A DNA stretch of 64,000 nt from Desulfobacter postgatei 2ac9 (GCF_000233695.2 NZ_CM001488.1:1523603-1587602); one strand, 5' to 3'; numbered from the stretch's first letter, positions 43,866 to 53,118 are shown. Translations and numbers: made by a program. Notes: generated by a model from the sequence alone, not told the origin.

Positions 43866-45520
43866 TTATTTATCTGCGCTCCTGTTTTAAATATTTTGTG
43901 TTTGCAGGACTTTTTTCCATATTTATCAACACCCTCTATTTGACTTTTTCTTTATACATGCTGGCGGTTTACCGCAATGTCCTGGCCAATTACAGCATGT
44001 CCACGCTTTATGCCTTGACGGCCATCGCTTTAACAGCCCTTGTGGTTTTAGGGCTGCTTGAGTTCTGCCGGTCCCGCCTGCTGGTCCGGGCCGGGATTCA
44101 GCTGGACAAGCTTTTGAGCCGGCGGGTACTCAAGGCAATGCTCAAGGATCTGTGCCGTGCCGACAGCGACCGGTACACCAAGGGACTCAACGACATTAAT
44201 ACCCTGCGCAACTACCTTGGCGGCAATTCCATTTTTGCTTTTTTCGATCTGCCCTGGATATTTATTTATCTGTGGGTGATTTACCTTGTACATCCCCTGC
44301 TTGGCCTGACAGCCACGGGCGGTGCGGTTGTGGTCTTTATCATCGGACTGCTGCAGTCGGGCCTGACCCAAAAAGATACGGCCAGGGCCCAAATTTTAAA
44401 AAACCAAGGAGTGCAGTGGGTCTCAGCCAGTTTCAGGACGGCCCGGGAGCTTGAAAGCATGGGGATGACCGGCAATGCCGCGAGCAGGTATTGCCAAATC
44501 AATGACCAGGAGATTCAGATCCACGACAAAACCGGGAATGTCAGGCATATTCTGGGGGCGGTGAGCCAGAGTTTCGGCATTCTCATGCAGGTCATTATAT
44601 ATGGGGTCGGTGCAGCCCTGGTGCTGGCCAACAAGAGTGACCCCGGCGTTATCATTGCTGCTTCAATTATCATGGGCCGGGCCCTGGCGCCGGTGAACCA
44701 GGCCATTGCCGCCTGGAAGCAGACCTCCGACGCGAGGACCGCCTATGATAATCTATCCGCGTTGTTAAAAAAGTCCCAGCAAAAGCCGGACACCGTCGGT
44801 GAAATAACCGGGGCCCTGGATGTGGCGGATGTCAGCCTTTCCATAAACGAAACCCAGGTGCTCAGCCATATTGATTTTGCGTTGAAGCCCGGGGAGATCA
44901 TGGGGTTGGTCGGGCCCAACGGTGCCGGTAAAACCTCATTGTGCCGGATGATTTTAGGGATGTGGAAACCTGACAGCGGCGTGGTGGAACTGGACGGCAA
45001 AAATGTATTTGAGCTGGACAATGATGATATCGGGCAATATTTGGGGTATCTGCCCCAGAATGTGGAGCTGTTTGCCGGCAGTGTAAAAGACAATATCGCC
45101 AGAATGGGGCAGGCCGACGGGGAAAAGATACTTCAGGCCGCACAGCGTGCCGGTGCCCATGAGGTGATTTTAACCTTTCCCCAGGGGTATGATACCGATA
45201 TCGGGGAGGCGGGGCGAAGTCTTTCCGGGGGACAGCGCCAGCGGGTCGGCCTTGCCCGTGCCCTTTACGGCACCCCAAAACTGGTGATTCTGGATGAACC
45301 CAATTCCAACCTGGATGAGGCAGGAGAGCAGGCCTTGATCAAGGCATTAAAAAATCTTAAACAAATGGGTGCCACAACAATCATGATTACACATAAGCCA
45401 AACCTTTTATATACGGTGGATAAAATCCTAGTACTCCAGCAGGGACAACAGGTGCGCTTCGGAGATAGGGATGCGGTTGTTGGACAGTTAATGGGAGGCG
45501 TGAATGCAACACATAATTAA
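43862..45520 (+). CDS. PrtD-type type I secretion ABC transporter 2
   Basis: A 552-aa paralogue of the preceding gene with the same architecture. Walker A GPNGAGKTSLC, Q-loop YLPQNVELFAG, signature SLSGGQRQRVGLARAL, Walker B LVILDEPNSNLD and H-loop MITHKPNLL are all intact. Overlaps its upstream neighbour by 4 nt and the downstream paralogue by 17 nt, so the three are one translational unit. It may form a homodimer, or a heterodimer with gene 1 or 3. Confidence 0.93.
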   Translation: MIIYLRSCFKYFVFAGLFSIFINTLYLTFSLYMLAVYRNVLANYSMSTLYALTAIALTALVVLGLLEFCRSRLLVRAGIQLDKLLSRRVLKAMLKDLCRADSDRYTKGLNDINTLRNYLGGNSIFAFFDLPWIFIYLWVIYLVHPLLGLTATGGAVVVFIIGLLQSGLTQKDTARAQILKNQGVQWVSASFRTARELESMGMTGNAASRYCQINDQEIQIHDKTGNVRHILGAVSQSFGILMQVIIYGVGAALVLANKSDPGVIIAASIIMGRALAPVNQAIAAWKQTSDARTAYDNLSALLKKSQQKPDTVGEITGALDVADVSLSINETQVLSHIDFALKPGEIMGLVGPNGAGKTSLCRMILGMWKPDSGVVELDGKNVFELDNDDIGQYLGYLPQNVELFAGSVKDNIARMGQADGEKILQAAQRAGAHEVILTFPQGYDTDIGEAGRSLSGGQRQRVGLARALYGTPKLVILDEPNSNLDEAGEQALIKALKNLKQMGATTIMITHKPNLLYTVDKILVLQQGQQVRFGDRDAVVGQLMGGVNATHN

Positions 45521-47174
45521 ATCATGGGTAAAATACTTTATAATCGTCGGGGTTTTCGGGCTTTGTATGAACCTGATTTATCTTGCCCTGCCCATATATA
45601 TGATGGTCATCTACGACAAAGTGCTGTTCAGTTTCAGTACGGCCAGTCTTTCTACCCTGGCTGCCGGTATAATGATCAGCCTTGTCATAGTGGCCCTGAT
45701 CGATTATTTTCGTGCCCGGGTGCTGGGACAGACCGGCAATAACCTGGCCCAGAGAATGATGCCTTATGTCTTTAAAAGCATGCAGGCGGATGCCGCAGGA
45801 ATTAAGCGTTCAGGGTATACCCGGGGGCTTTTGGATCTTGAGCTGTTAAGGGATGCCTTTGCCAGGGGGCATATTTTAAATTTTCTGGATCTGCCCTGGG
45901 TGCTGGTCTATCTGGCAGTCCTTTATCTGATACATCCCCTGCTGGGCTTTGTGAGCATTGGCGGCGTTTTTTTGATTACCCTGTTTCAGCTCCTGCTCAA
46001 ACGAATTGAAACAAAGCGTTATACCGTGGCCGATGTCACGTTTCATGCCGGAGCCGATTTTGCCGGCAACTGCCTGCGCCATGCCCAGTTGATTTCAGGG
46101 ATGAGAATGTTTTCCGCCGCCATGGAACAATACAGGATCCGGTATGAAAAGACCCTGGCTGCAAGGTCGGAGGCGGATGCGTTTCACTCTGCCTTTGGCG
46201 CAGTTATCCGTCTGCTTCAGATGGCAGTGATGACGGCTGTGTTTACGGCCGGGGCTTTTGTGTTCTTTAGCCACGGAATTACCCAGGGGGGTATTTTTGC
46301 CGGTGTCATGATTATTGCACGGCTTTTTTATCCCTTTGAACGCAGCCTGCTGAATATGAAAACGGCTGTTGAAGCCGTGGCTGCATATAAGCGCCTCAAG
46401 CAATTTGTCAACACCCGGGAATCCAACCCCAAGCTCTCCCTGCCGGCCCCCGAGGGGCGGGTTTCGGCAGAAGCCGTGAGCCTCTCCCTTGATGCCAGAA
46501 CGGTTTTATATAATATTTCCCTGGCCCTTGAGCCGGGAGAAACCCTTGGTGTTTTCGGGCCCAGTGCATCGGGAAAAACCTGTCTTTGCAAGGTGCTGCT
46601 CGGCATCTGGCCGCCGTTGACGGGAAAGGTCAGGCTGGATGGGGCGGAACTTTCCCACTGGCCGGAGGAGGAGCTGGGGCAATATCTTGGCTACATGCCC
46701 CAGACACCTGAGTTGTTCCCCGGAACTGTGGCGGAAAACATTTCACGGTTTGAGGTGATGGATTCTGAAAAAATCGTTAAAGCCGCCCAAAAGGCCGGGG
46801 TCCATGAGATGATTTTAAAGCTTCCCCAGGGGTATGAAACCCGGATTGATCAAACCGGCAAGAACCTTGCCGCAGGTCCGCGTCAACTGATTTCCCTGGC
46901 CAGGGCCCTCTACGGTGACCCAAAATTCGTGGTTCTGGATGAACCCCACACCCATTTAGATGACCTGGGGCTCAGGATGGTGCTTACCGCCCTTAAACAT
47001 TTAAAGCAGGAAAATGTGACCACCGTTATGGTCTCGGACCGGCCCAATCTGATTGTGAACATGGACAAGCTTCTCATGATCAAGGAGGGGCAAACGGCCA
47101 TGTACGGACCGGCTAAAGAGGTGTTAAATCAACTTGCCAACAATAAACAGTCCCAGCAGGCGGCAGGAGTATAG
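45504..47174 (+). CDS. PrtD-type type I secretion ABC protein 3 with degenerate ATPase motifs
   Basis: A 556-aa third paralogue. The membrane domain and Walker A (GPSASGKTCLC) and B (VVLDEPHTHLD) are kept, but the signature LSGGQ is replaced by LAAGP (NLAAGPRQLISLARAL) and the H-loop His by Asp (MVSDRPNLI). Heterodimeric ABC exporters with one degenerate catalytic site are known, so a regulatory or structural half paired with gene 1 or 2 is plausible. The gene is otherwise full length and ends 2 nt before the HlyD-type gene. Confidence 0.92.
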   Translation: MQHIIKSWVKYFIIVGVFGLCMNLIYLALPIYMMVIYDKVLFSFSTASLSTLAAGIMISLVIVALIDYFRARVLGQTGNNLAQRMMPYVFKSMQADAAGIKRSGYTRGLLDLELLRDAFARGHILNFLDLPWVLVYLAVLYLIHPLLGFVSIGGVFLITLFQLLLKRIETKRYTVADVTFHAGADFAGNCLRHAQLISGMRMFSAAMEQYRIRYEKTLAARSEADAFHSAFGAVIRLLQMAVMTAVFTAGAFVFFSHGITQGGIFAGVMIIARLFYPFERSLLNMKTAVEAVAAYKRLKQFVNTRESNPKLSLPAPEGRVSAEAVSLSLDARTVLYNISLALEPGETLGVFGPSASGKTCLCKVLLGIWPPLTGKVRLDGAELSHWPEEELGQYLGYMPQTPELFPGTVAENISRFEVMDSEKIVKAAQKAGVHEMILKLPQGYETRIDQTGKNLAAGPRQLISLARALYGDPKFVVLDEPHTHLDDLGLRMVLTALKHLKQENVTTVMVSDRPNLIVNMDKLLMIKEGQTAMYGPAKEVLNQLANNKQSQQAAGV

Positions 47175-47176
47175 AA

Positions 47177-48484
47177 ATGAAACAAGATCCGGTATTAAAT
47201 ACAAACCCTTCAAAGTATATCATTGCAGGTCTTTTGGTTATTGCCTTTTTTTTCGGCGGCCTTGTGATCTGGTCTGTTTATTTTCCCTTCCAGGGGGCAG
47301 TGATCGCCCCGGGCGTGGTAAATGTGTTCGGTGAAAGAAAGATGGTTCAGCACCTTGAAGGCGGGATCATCAACAAAATTTTTGTAAAAGAGGGGGACGA
47401 AGTTGCCCAGGGTGATGTGCTCATTGAGCTGAAAAGCTCCCAGGTCAGTTCCAATGTGGAACTGCTCCAGGGAAGGTTGTGGGCCAAGGAAGCCGAAGCA
47501 GCCAGACTTCGGGCCGAGGCGGGTATGAAACCGTCAATTTCCTGGCCCAAAGCCCTGGATGAGTTGAAGGACGACCCGGAAATTGCCCCGATCCTTTCCT
47601 CGGAACAGGATATTTTTGTCTCCAGGCGCTCCGATCTGCAGGGAAAAACAAAACTGTACCAGTCCCAGATCAGTCAGACAAAAAACAAGATTGAAGGCGC
47701 CAAAGAAGAGCTAAAAAGTGTGACGGAAATTATCCGGAATCTTGAAGAGGATTTAGCCGGCAAGCGCCCGTTGCTGGCGGAAAAATACATGGGAAAAACC
47801 GATATTCTGACGCTTGAAAGAAGCCTTTCCGAGTACCGTGGGCGAAAAGGTAAATTAAAGCAGGATATTGCCCAGTTTACCCAGATGATTGAGGAATATA
47901 AACTGCGTATTGCAGATATGGAGAACCAGTATACGGATGCGGCCGTTTCAAAGCTTGGCGAGGTGACCGATTTGATTTTTGACTTGAAAGACCAGATTAC
48001 GCCGATGCTTGATGCCCAGCATCGGCTCGAGGTCCGGGCTCCGGTCAGCGGGGTCGTCCTTAACATACAGGTTCATTCCGAGGACAGCGGTGTGATCCAG
48101 CCCGGAATGCCTTTACTGGAAATAGTACCCAAGGATCTGAGTATGGTGATCAAGGCCCAGGTCCGGCCCCAGGATATTATCAGTGTTCAAAAGGGACAGC
48201 CGACCAAGGTGCAGCTGGCCGCATTCCAGAGAAAATCCACCCCCCCCATCAGGGGAAAGGTGACCTATGTCTCCCCGGATTTAATGAGCCAGCAGACCCC
48301 CCATGGGGAAACGTCCTATTATGAAGTCCATGTGCTGGTGGATGAAGAGGATTTAAAGGCCCATAACGCCTATCTGTCGCCCGGCATGCCCGCTGCCTGC
48401 TATATCACGACCGAAAGCCGGACAGTGATCAGCTATCTTTTAGATCCGTTGCTTGAAAATGTTGACAAAGCCATGCGTGAATAA
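47177..48484 (+). CDS. HlyD/PrtE-type type I secretion membrane-fusion protein
   Basis: A 435-aa periplasmic adaptor. A short cytoplasmic N-terminus, one transmembrane helix (IIAGLLVIAFFFGGLVIWSV), a biotinyl-lipoyl-like half motif (QHLEGGIINKIFVKEGDEVA), a long coiled coil (about 95-260) and the returning half (HRLEVRAPVSGVVLNIQVHS) with the C-terminal beta-barrel. It would bridge the ABC pair to an outer-membrane TolC-like channel, which is not encoded in this window. Confidence 0.93.
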   Translation: MKQDPVLNTNPSKYIIAGLLVIAFFFGGLVIWSVYFPFQGAVIAPGVVNVFGERKMVQHLEGGIINKIFVKEGDEVAQGDVLIELKSSQVSSNVELLQGRLWAKEAEAARLRAEAGMKPSISWPKALDELKDDPEIAPILSSEQDIFVSRRSDLQGKTKLYQSQISQTKNKIEGAKEELKSVTEIIRNLEEDLAGKRPLLAEKYMGKTDILTLERSLSEYRGRKGKLKQDIAQFTQMIEEYKLRIADMENQYTDAAVSKLGEVTDLIFDLKDQITPMLDAQHRLEVRAPVSGVVLNIQVHSEDSGVIQPGMPLLEIVPKDLSMVIKAQVRPQDIISVQKGQPTKVQLAAFQRKSTPPIRGKVTYVSPDLMSQQTPHGETSYYEVHVLVDEEDLKAHNAYLSPGMPAACYITTESRTVISYLLDPLLENVDKAMRE

Positions 48485-48530
48485 GGGCCATAGGTTGTGT
48501 GATCATTAACAACTTTAATTTATATTTAGA

Positions 48531-48610
48531 ACCACGAAGAGCACGAAGAACACGAAGGATGATTATACCCAATGCTTTCACTCTTCGCGGTTTTCGTGCT
48601 CTTCGTGGTA
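48531..48610. repeat. ACGAAG hairpin repeat, gene-less copy
   Basis: Left arm 48531-48558 (ACCACGAAGAGCACGAAG, then AACACGAAGG) and right arm 48581-48610 form an imperfect inverted repeat with a 22-base loop. It fills most of the gap between the HlyD-type gene and the glycosyltransferase. Termini match those around the GxxExxY gene at 51.4-51.9 kb. Confidence 0.8.
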
Positions 48611-48631
48611 AAATAAAATAAGCAATAGGCC

Positions 48632-49741
48632 ATGCCTAAAATAACCCACATTTTTAAGACCTATTTCCCCGAAACCAACGGGGGGCTTGAAGAGGCGATA
48701 AGACAGTACGGCAGCCATGCGGCAAAAAACGGGTTTGAGGTTGAGGTGGTCTCTGTGGGGTCCGGCAATTATACGGTGACCTTCCCTGACCATATCACAG
48801 CACGGTTTTACCGTAAAACCTTTGACCTGCTGTCCAACCCTTTCAGTATGGGTTTTGCCCGTTCCTTTAAACGGATCTGCAATTATACGGATATCCTGCA
48901 TTTTCATTTTCCCTGGCCCACGGCAGAGCTTGTCGCCCTTTGCCACCGCATTGAAAAACCTGCCCTGGTGACCTTTCACTGTGATATCCACAAGGCCAGG
49001 ACCTTAAAGCGGCTCTACCTGCCCTTTGTGGCCCGGTTTATGGGGAAGATGGATGCCGTCTGCATCTCCAGTAAAAGCCTTTTCAACACCACCCCCTATT
49101 TGGCGCAGTTCAAGGATAAAATTCATGAAGTCTCTTACTTTGTGAATAAAAATCGCTTTGCCGGACTTGGGGGGCCGGACCGGGAGGTTGAGGCCTTTGT
49201 CGGCAAATACAAAAATTACGCATTGTTTGCCGGGATGCTCAGGTGGTACAAGGGGCTTGATATCCTGCTGGATGCTGCAAAACAGATGACGCACCATGTT
49301 GTCATCGTGGGCAAAGGGGATCTTTTTGACCGGCTTAACGCCAGGATCCAAAACGAGAAGATCAGCAACGTTCATCTCATGGGGTTTCAAAGTGACGCCA
49401 ATCTGAAATTTTTAATTGAAAACTGCGGCCTGGTGGTTCTGCCCTCGACCGCCCCGGCTGAAGCCTTCGGCCAGATCCTTTTGGAGGGGCTCTATTTTTC
49501 AAAACCCCTGGTCTCCACCGAACTGGGTACCGGTACAAGTATTGTGAACCGGCACAATCATACCGGCTTTGTGGTCCAGGCCGGATGCCATCTTTGCCTG
49601 GCCCGGGCCATGGATAAAATCCTGACCGATGAACATTGCGCCCAACGGTTTTCAAAAAATGCCTTTCACCACTACCTGGACAATTTTACCGCCAGGGCCC
49701 AGGGGGATAAATATCTTGGGATCTACAGGTCTTTACTTTGA
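48632..49741 (+). CDS. GT4-type glycosyltransferase
   Basis: A 369-aa GT-B glycosyltransferase of family 4. The N-terminal domain (ITHIFKTYFPETNGGLEEAI) and the C-terminal nucleotide-sugar domain (YALFAGMLRWYKGLDILLDA, VVIVGKGDL, and APAEAFGQILLEGLYFSKPL with the EX7E motif) are complete. It transfers a sugar from an activated donor, probably onto a polysaccharide or surface glycan. It is enclosed by hairpin repeats on both sides and lies between the secretion genes and their likely substrates, so a role in surface glycosylation is possible. Confidence 0.88.
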   Translation: MPKITHIFKTYFPETNGGLEEAIRQYGSHAAKNGFEVEVVSVGSGNYTVTFPDHITARFYRKTFDLLSNPFSMGFARSFKRICNYTDILHFHFPWPTAELVALCHRIEKPALVTFHCDIHKARTLKRLYLPFVARFMGKMDAVCISSKSLFNTTPYLAQFKDKIHEVSYFVNKNRFAGLGGPDREVEAFVGKYKNYALFAGMLRWYKGLDILLDAAKQMTHHVVIVGKGDLFDRLNARIQNEKISNVHLMGFQSDANLKFLIENCGLVVLPSTAPAEAFGQILLEGLYFSKPLVSTELGTGTSIVNRHNHTGFVVQAGCHLCLARAMDKILTDEHCAQRFSKNAFHHYLDNFTARAQGDKYLGIYRSLL

Positions 49742-50056
49742 GTGTTTTATTTTACCACGAAGAGCACGAAGGACACGAAGAATAAAACCTCCGGGTACAA
49801 TCATCCTCCGTGTCCTTCGTGCTCTTCGTGGTGTAATTGGAAAAAAGACGCCGATGGCCAATCTCGGCCAGATATGACCAGAACCTGATTTGTCAACACG
49901 ATTTTTATATACCCAAAAACAGGGGTGTTAAGAAAAAGGTAAAACATAAAAAAAGCACAACTGTCGCTTCTCTCAATTGATTTATATTTTTAATTTAAGT
50001 GATATTTCAGATGGATAATGCAGTATGGCATATATTTTGCTAATTCATTTAGCATT
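49742..50056. other. Non-coding stretch between glycosyltransferase and CAP-like gene
   Basis: It holds the hairpin repeat at 49754-49832 followed by AT-rich sequence. No gene, RNA or clear sigma-70 promoter seen. Confidence 0.5.
49754..49832. repeat. ACGAAG hairpin repeat, gene-less copy with perfect arms
   Basis: The first 24 bases (ACCACGAAGAGCACGAAG, then GACACG) are exactly complementary to the last 24 (49809-49832). A near copy of the 48531 repeat with the same outer ends and a 31-base centre. Confidence 0.85.
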
Positions 50057-51415
50057 ATGAAAATACATATTATACACACACTTATTTCGGCAATGGTTTT
50101 CTGGGGTGTTTACGGCCCTGCTGCAGCGCTGTCCGCTGAAGACGATCAATATTTTCTGGATAGGATCAATGAAATCAGAACCGCCCCTTACAATTACGCC
50201 ATTGAGCATCTGGAATGTACCCCAGATTTTTTAAAAGCCAAGGGGATTAAGCCTGACACAACCTTTGCGCGCTATACGCTGGATGAGAGGTTAACCGCCA
50301 TGGCTGAAGATGAAAGCCAATTGATGGCCGGTGAAGAGATCACAGTATCCGAGGCCCCCCCTTATTATCGTTTAACCGCATCCACAGGCGGCGTGGTCTC
50401 GTTTTTTAATTTTATGTCCCGGGAGGAAGCCTTTATAATCGTCATAAATTATCTTTTCAAAAAAGAACTTGATAACGAGTCGTTTGATCATATTTTGTCC
50501 AAAGACTATTCCTCTGCCGGTATTGCCATATCAGCCGGAAAGGTGGGATCGGGAAATGCGTGGTTTGTTGCTATTTGCCTTCGCTCTGCCGAGCTGGTAT
50601 CTGAAATTCAGATGTTGAACCTTATCAACGATGTACGGTCTAATCCGAATAATATATGGACGTATGAATATAATGGTACCAAAATGAATCAGGCAGACGT
50701 ATTCAGTCTTAATTCCGGCATCTGTGATCTGTTTGCCGGCAAGTATGAGCCGCTTTTCTTTAATGCCGACTTGAGCGTATCAGCATCGCAGGCAGAGACG
50801 GACCCTGAAACGGGTAACTGTCATGGTTATGAAGGTGAAGTTGTTCGCTCTGAGGTGGCGATTCGCTCTGAAGAAGAATGGAGCCAGCCTGTGGAATTTC
50901 TTTTTTTCTCTTTGCTGTTTCAAGAACTTGCCAGTTGGCCCCAGGGTCTCGTTGTTTTTTCAAACGGTATTCAGGATGTTGGCTCCAGCAGCACTTTTCA
51001 GCCCGGTGATGGTGATGGTGAAATCGGGTTCTCAATTTTGTCCTTTGTCGTGGGTAAGAGTAACCTGAATGCTGGCAACAACGAAAGTGCAGGCAGTGAG
51101 GATGCGACAACTGTAAGGATATATGGTCTCCTTTTTTCGGATATTGACGGAAAGGGCCTTTACGCTCCGGGATATGAGCTTATTAAACAAACTGTAAAGG
51201 TTTATGATGATGAGATGCAAGAGCAAGAAATCCAAAGTGCTGTTACCGACAATGCCGGGCATTTTTTCATGGAACTGCCCGCTAATCAGCAGTATTATTT
51301 TACAGCAACAATAGACGGGGTTCCGGTCAGCTGGGAAGGCAATGATGGGAATTATCTTATCACTACCGATCAATTTGTTAAATTGACTCACACGCCCACG
51401 CCCGATGTGCCCTAA
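50057..51415 (+). CDS. Exported CAP/SCP-like protein with C-terminal beta domain
   Basis: About 452 aa from ATG 50057, which starts a signal peptide (MKIHIIHTLISAMVFWGVYG); the frame is open to 50018 but the first part is not signal-like. Two CAP/SCP-like repeats are suggested: FLDRINEIRTAPYNYAIEHL with LDERLTAMAEDES, and MLNLINDVRSNPNNIW with FFNADLSVSASQAE and CHGYEG. A C-terminal carboxypeptidase-regulatory-like beta domain follows (TVRIYGLLFSDIDGKG, AGHFFMELPANQQYYFTATI). CAP proteins are secreted and of varied function. The assignment rests on motif resemblance. Confidence 0.68.
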   Translation: MKIHIIHTLISAMVFWGVYGPAAALSAEDDQYFLDRINEIRTAPYNYAIEHLECTPDFLKAKGIKPDTTFARYTLDERLTAMAEDESQLMAGEEITVSEAPPYYRLTASTGGVVSFFNFMSREEAFIIVINYLFKKELDNESFDHILSKDYSSAGIAISAGKVGSGNAWFVAICLRSAELVSEIQMLNLINDVRSNPNNIWTYEYNGTKMNQADVFSLNSGICDLFAGKYEPLFFNADLSVSASQAETDPETGNCHGYEGEVVRSEVAIRSEEEWSQPVEFLFFSLLFQELASWPQGLVVFSNGIQDVGSSSTFQPGDGDGEIGFSILSFVVGKSNLNAGNNESAGSEDATTVRIYGLLFSDIDGKGLYAPGYELIKQTVKVYDDEMQEQEIQSAVTDNAGHFFMELPANQQYYFTATIDGVPVSWEGNDGNYLITTDQFVKLTHTPTPDVP

Positions 51416-51419
51416 ACTC

Positions 51420-51859
51420 ACCACGAAGATCACGAAGGGCACGAAGAATGGAAAAGAATGGAATTTGATGAATTATCTAATCGCGTTATCGGTTACGCCA
51501 TTGAGGTTCATCGGGAGCTTGGCCCGGGCTTACTTGAGTCTACCTATGAACAATGCCTTGCGCATGAATTAAGTAGAGATAACATATCCTTCAAACTGCA
51601 ACACCCTCTTCCTGTAATTTATAAAAGTGTCCGCATTGATTGTGGATATCGGGTTGATTTGTTGGTAGAAGACAAGTTTATCCTTGAATTGAAAAGCGTT
51701 GAACAACTAAACAAAATCCATGCGGCTCAACTGTTGACATATATGAAATTAGCCCGTATCAAAACAGGCTTGTTAATTAATTTTAATACCCAAATGTTAA
51801 AGCACAGCATCAAGAGATTCGTTCTATAATTTCTTCGTGCCCTTCGTGTCCTTCGTGGT
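51420..51859. mobile_element. GxxExxY gene enclosed by inverted ACGAAG arms
   Basis: A 440-bp unit: left arm 51420-51448 and right arm 51831-51859 are 29-bp inverted repeats differing at two positions (ACCACGAAG outermost on each). The interior is almost entirely the GxxExxY coding sequence. The same arms occur without a gene at 48531 and 49754. This geometry suggests a small transposable or mobilisable cassette; no target duplication was established. Confidence 0.6.
51458..51829 (+). CDS. GxxExxY family protein (PD-(D/E)XK-like fold)
   Basis: A 123-aa member of the GxxExxY family, named after the motif seen here as GPGLLESTYE. Further conserved: LSNRVIGYAIEVHRELGPG at the start and VDLLVEDKFILELKSVEQL, a PD-(D/E)XK-like core with D/E and ELK. 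The family has a nuclease-like fold but its biological role is not established. An ATG at 51449 is out of frame, so 51458 is the start. The inverted-repeat arms begin within 10 nt of start and 2 nt of stop. Confidence 0.88.
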   Translation: MEFDELSNRVIGYAIEVHRELGPGLLESTYEQCLAHELSRDNISFKLQHPLPVIYKSVRIDCGYRVDLLVEDKFILELKSVEQLNKIHAAQLLTYMKLARIKTGLLINFNTQMLKHSIKRFVL

Positions 51860-51870
51860 AAAAAAAATAT

Positions 51871-52740
51871 CTAAACCCTACGGAAAAAACAGATAACGGA
51901 CGTCCATTGCACATGGCCGTTATTAAGAATAATATGATGACGGGTTCTGTGGACATCGCCGTTCAGGTGGATCATGATGGGATCAATCAGGTACTCCAGC
52001 GGGGGCAGGCGGTAATTCATGGCCTCCACCGGTTTAAGCCGGGGGCTTGCATGGAGAATGTATTTTTCAAACAGCGCCTTTGTGAAAAATTCAGGGTGAT
52101 CACTGCAGTCCGGGGTGATGATGAATTCCGTGGCAACGGCCACAATACCGTTTTTTTTTGTCACCCGCGCCATCTCCGTCATGGCCTGCTTTGCCCTGGC
52201 ATGCCCGCCAAAGTGTTCAATGGATGACAGGGACCACACAAAATCAAAGTGTTCATCCTTAAATTGAAGATCCGTGCCGTCCATATTGATCAACCTGAGC
52301 CTGGATTTTTCATAGGACCGGGGGCAGAACGCATCTGCGTCCTCAAGAACGGCGGCATCAGCCTCGTTTCCGCCTACGGCATTGTTGGTCCAGTCGTCAT
52401 TGCCGTAAAGATCCGTGCCCACCACCTCCCGGATATGGTCGGTCAGATAATAGAGTACCGGCTCATGGCCGGCACCCACGCCAAGGGCTTTGGCTTTTTT
52501 GTCAATGGCCCCAAGGGTGTGCAGGCCCCAGAGGCACTGGGTCCATTCCCAGCCCTTTCGATAGGCATACGCCTTGGTATCACTGAAGCAGTGTTTATCC
52601 ACGGCATAGGACTCAAGCTCCCGGTGGATCTTCATCCACGCCGGATTGTCCCATTTGTCCGGGTTTGTCAGTTCATTGAGCCTGTCAAGGGATGCGGTCC
52701 CCTTTATCTTTTTTAAAATGGAATAAAATTTAGCGAACAT
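51871..52740 (-). CDS. Class I SAM-dependent methyltransferase
   Basis: About 289 aa from ATG 52740 (MFAKFYSILKKIKGTASLDR); the frame is open to 52818 but the extra N-terminus is not family-like. The Rossmann methyltransferase motifs are AKALGVGAGHEPVLYYLTDH (motif I), VVGTDLYG, LRLINMDGTDLQFKDEHFDF, VWSLSSIEHFGG and MARVTKKNGIVAVATEFI. Substrate unknown; similar enzymes occur in surface-polysaccharide clusters, which fits the neighbouring glycosyltransferase. Convergent with the GxxExxY cassette. Confidence 0.85.
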   Translation of the reverse strand: MFAKFYSILKKIKGTASLDRLNELTNPDKWDNPAWMKIHRELESYAVDKHCFSDTKAYAYRKGWEWTQCLWGLHTLGAIDKKAKALGVGAGHEPVLYYLTDHIREVVGTDLYGNDDWTNNAVGGNEADAAVLEDADAFCPRSYEKSRLRLINMDGTDLQFKDEHFDFVWSLSSIEHFGGHARAKQAMTEMARVTKKNGIVAVATEFIITPDCSDHPEFFTKALFEKYILHASPRLKPVEAMNYRLPPLEYLIDPIMIHLNGDVHRTRHHIILNNGHVQWTSVICFFRRV

Positions 52741-52852
52741 GATGAAAAACGTCATCCCCGAAAATATTGGTTCATGATTGCTTTGTTTGTCAATAACAGC
52801 AAAGCAGATAAAACTCAAGCCCCGGCCACTTTTGTCGGCAATCCTGGGTTCT

Positions 52853-52915
52853 CACACAAAGACACCAAGACACAAAGGGTCATAAAACCAAATAAAAGCG
52901 TTGTGTCTTTGTGTG
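52853..52915. repeat. CACAAAGACAC hairpin repeat
   Basis: Left arm CACACAAAGACAC from 52853 and right arm TGTGTCTTTGTGTG to 52915 around an AT-rich loop. Built from A-rich variants of the same kind of short units as the ACGAAG hairpins. Confidence 0.65.
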
Positions 52916-53118
52916 CGTTTTTCAAGTAAGCCGATTATCAGGTATAGGCTAAATTAAACCATATCTGTGTACATATGACCAAAAATTTTAATTTATGCGC
53001 AAACGCCATAGGTCAATTTCATTGTTTTTTTTAAAATTATTAAATTCGATGAAGGTATGCAGGGCAGCGCGGCTAAAGCATCATACGGGAAATTCGCCGC
53101 AGGTTCGATCGAAAATAG

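Noticed and set aside
48531..49832. ACGAAG repeats as CRISPR or direct-repeat array
   Set aside because: Units form inverted hairpin arms, not regularly spaced direct repeats with unique spacers; no cas genes in the window.
50024..50040. Sigma-54-like element TGGCATATATTTTGCT (GG-N10-GC) upstream of the CAP-like gene
   Set aside because: Transcription would begin only about 5 bases before the start codon, leaving no room for a ribosome site; probably chance.
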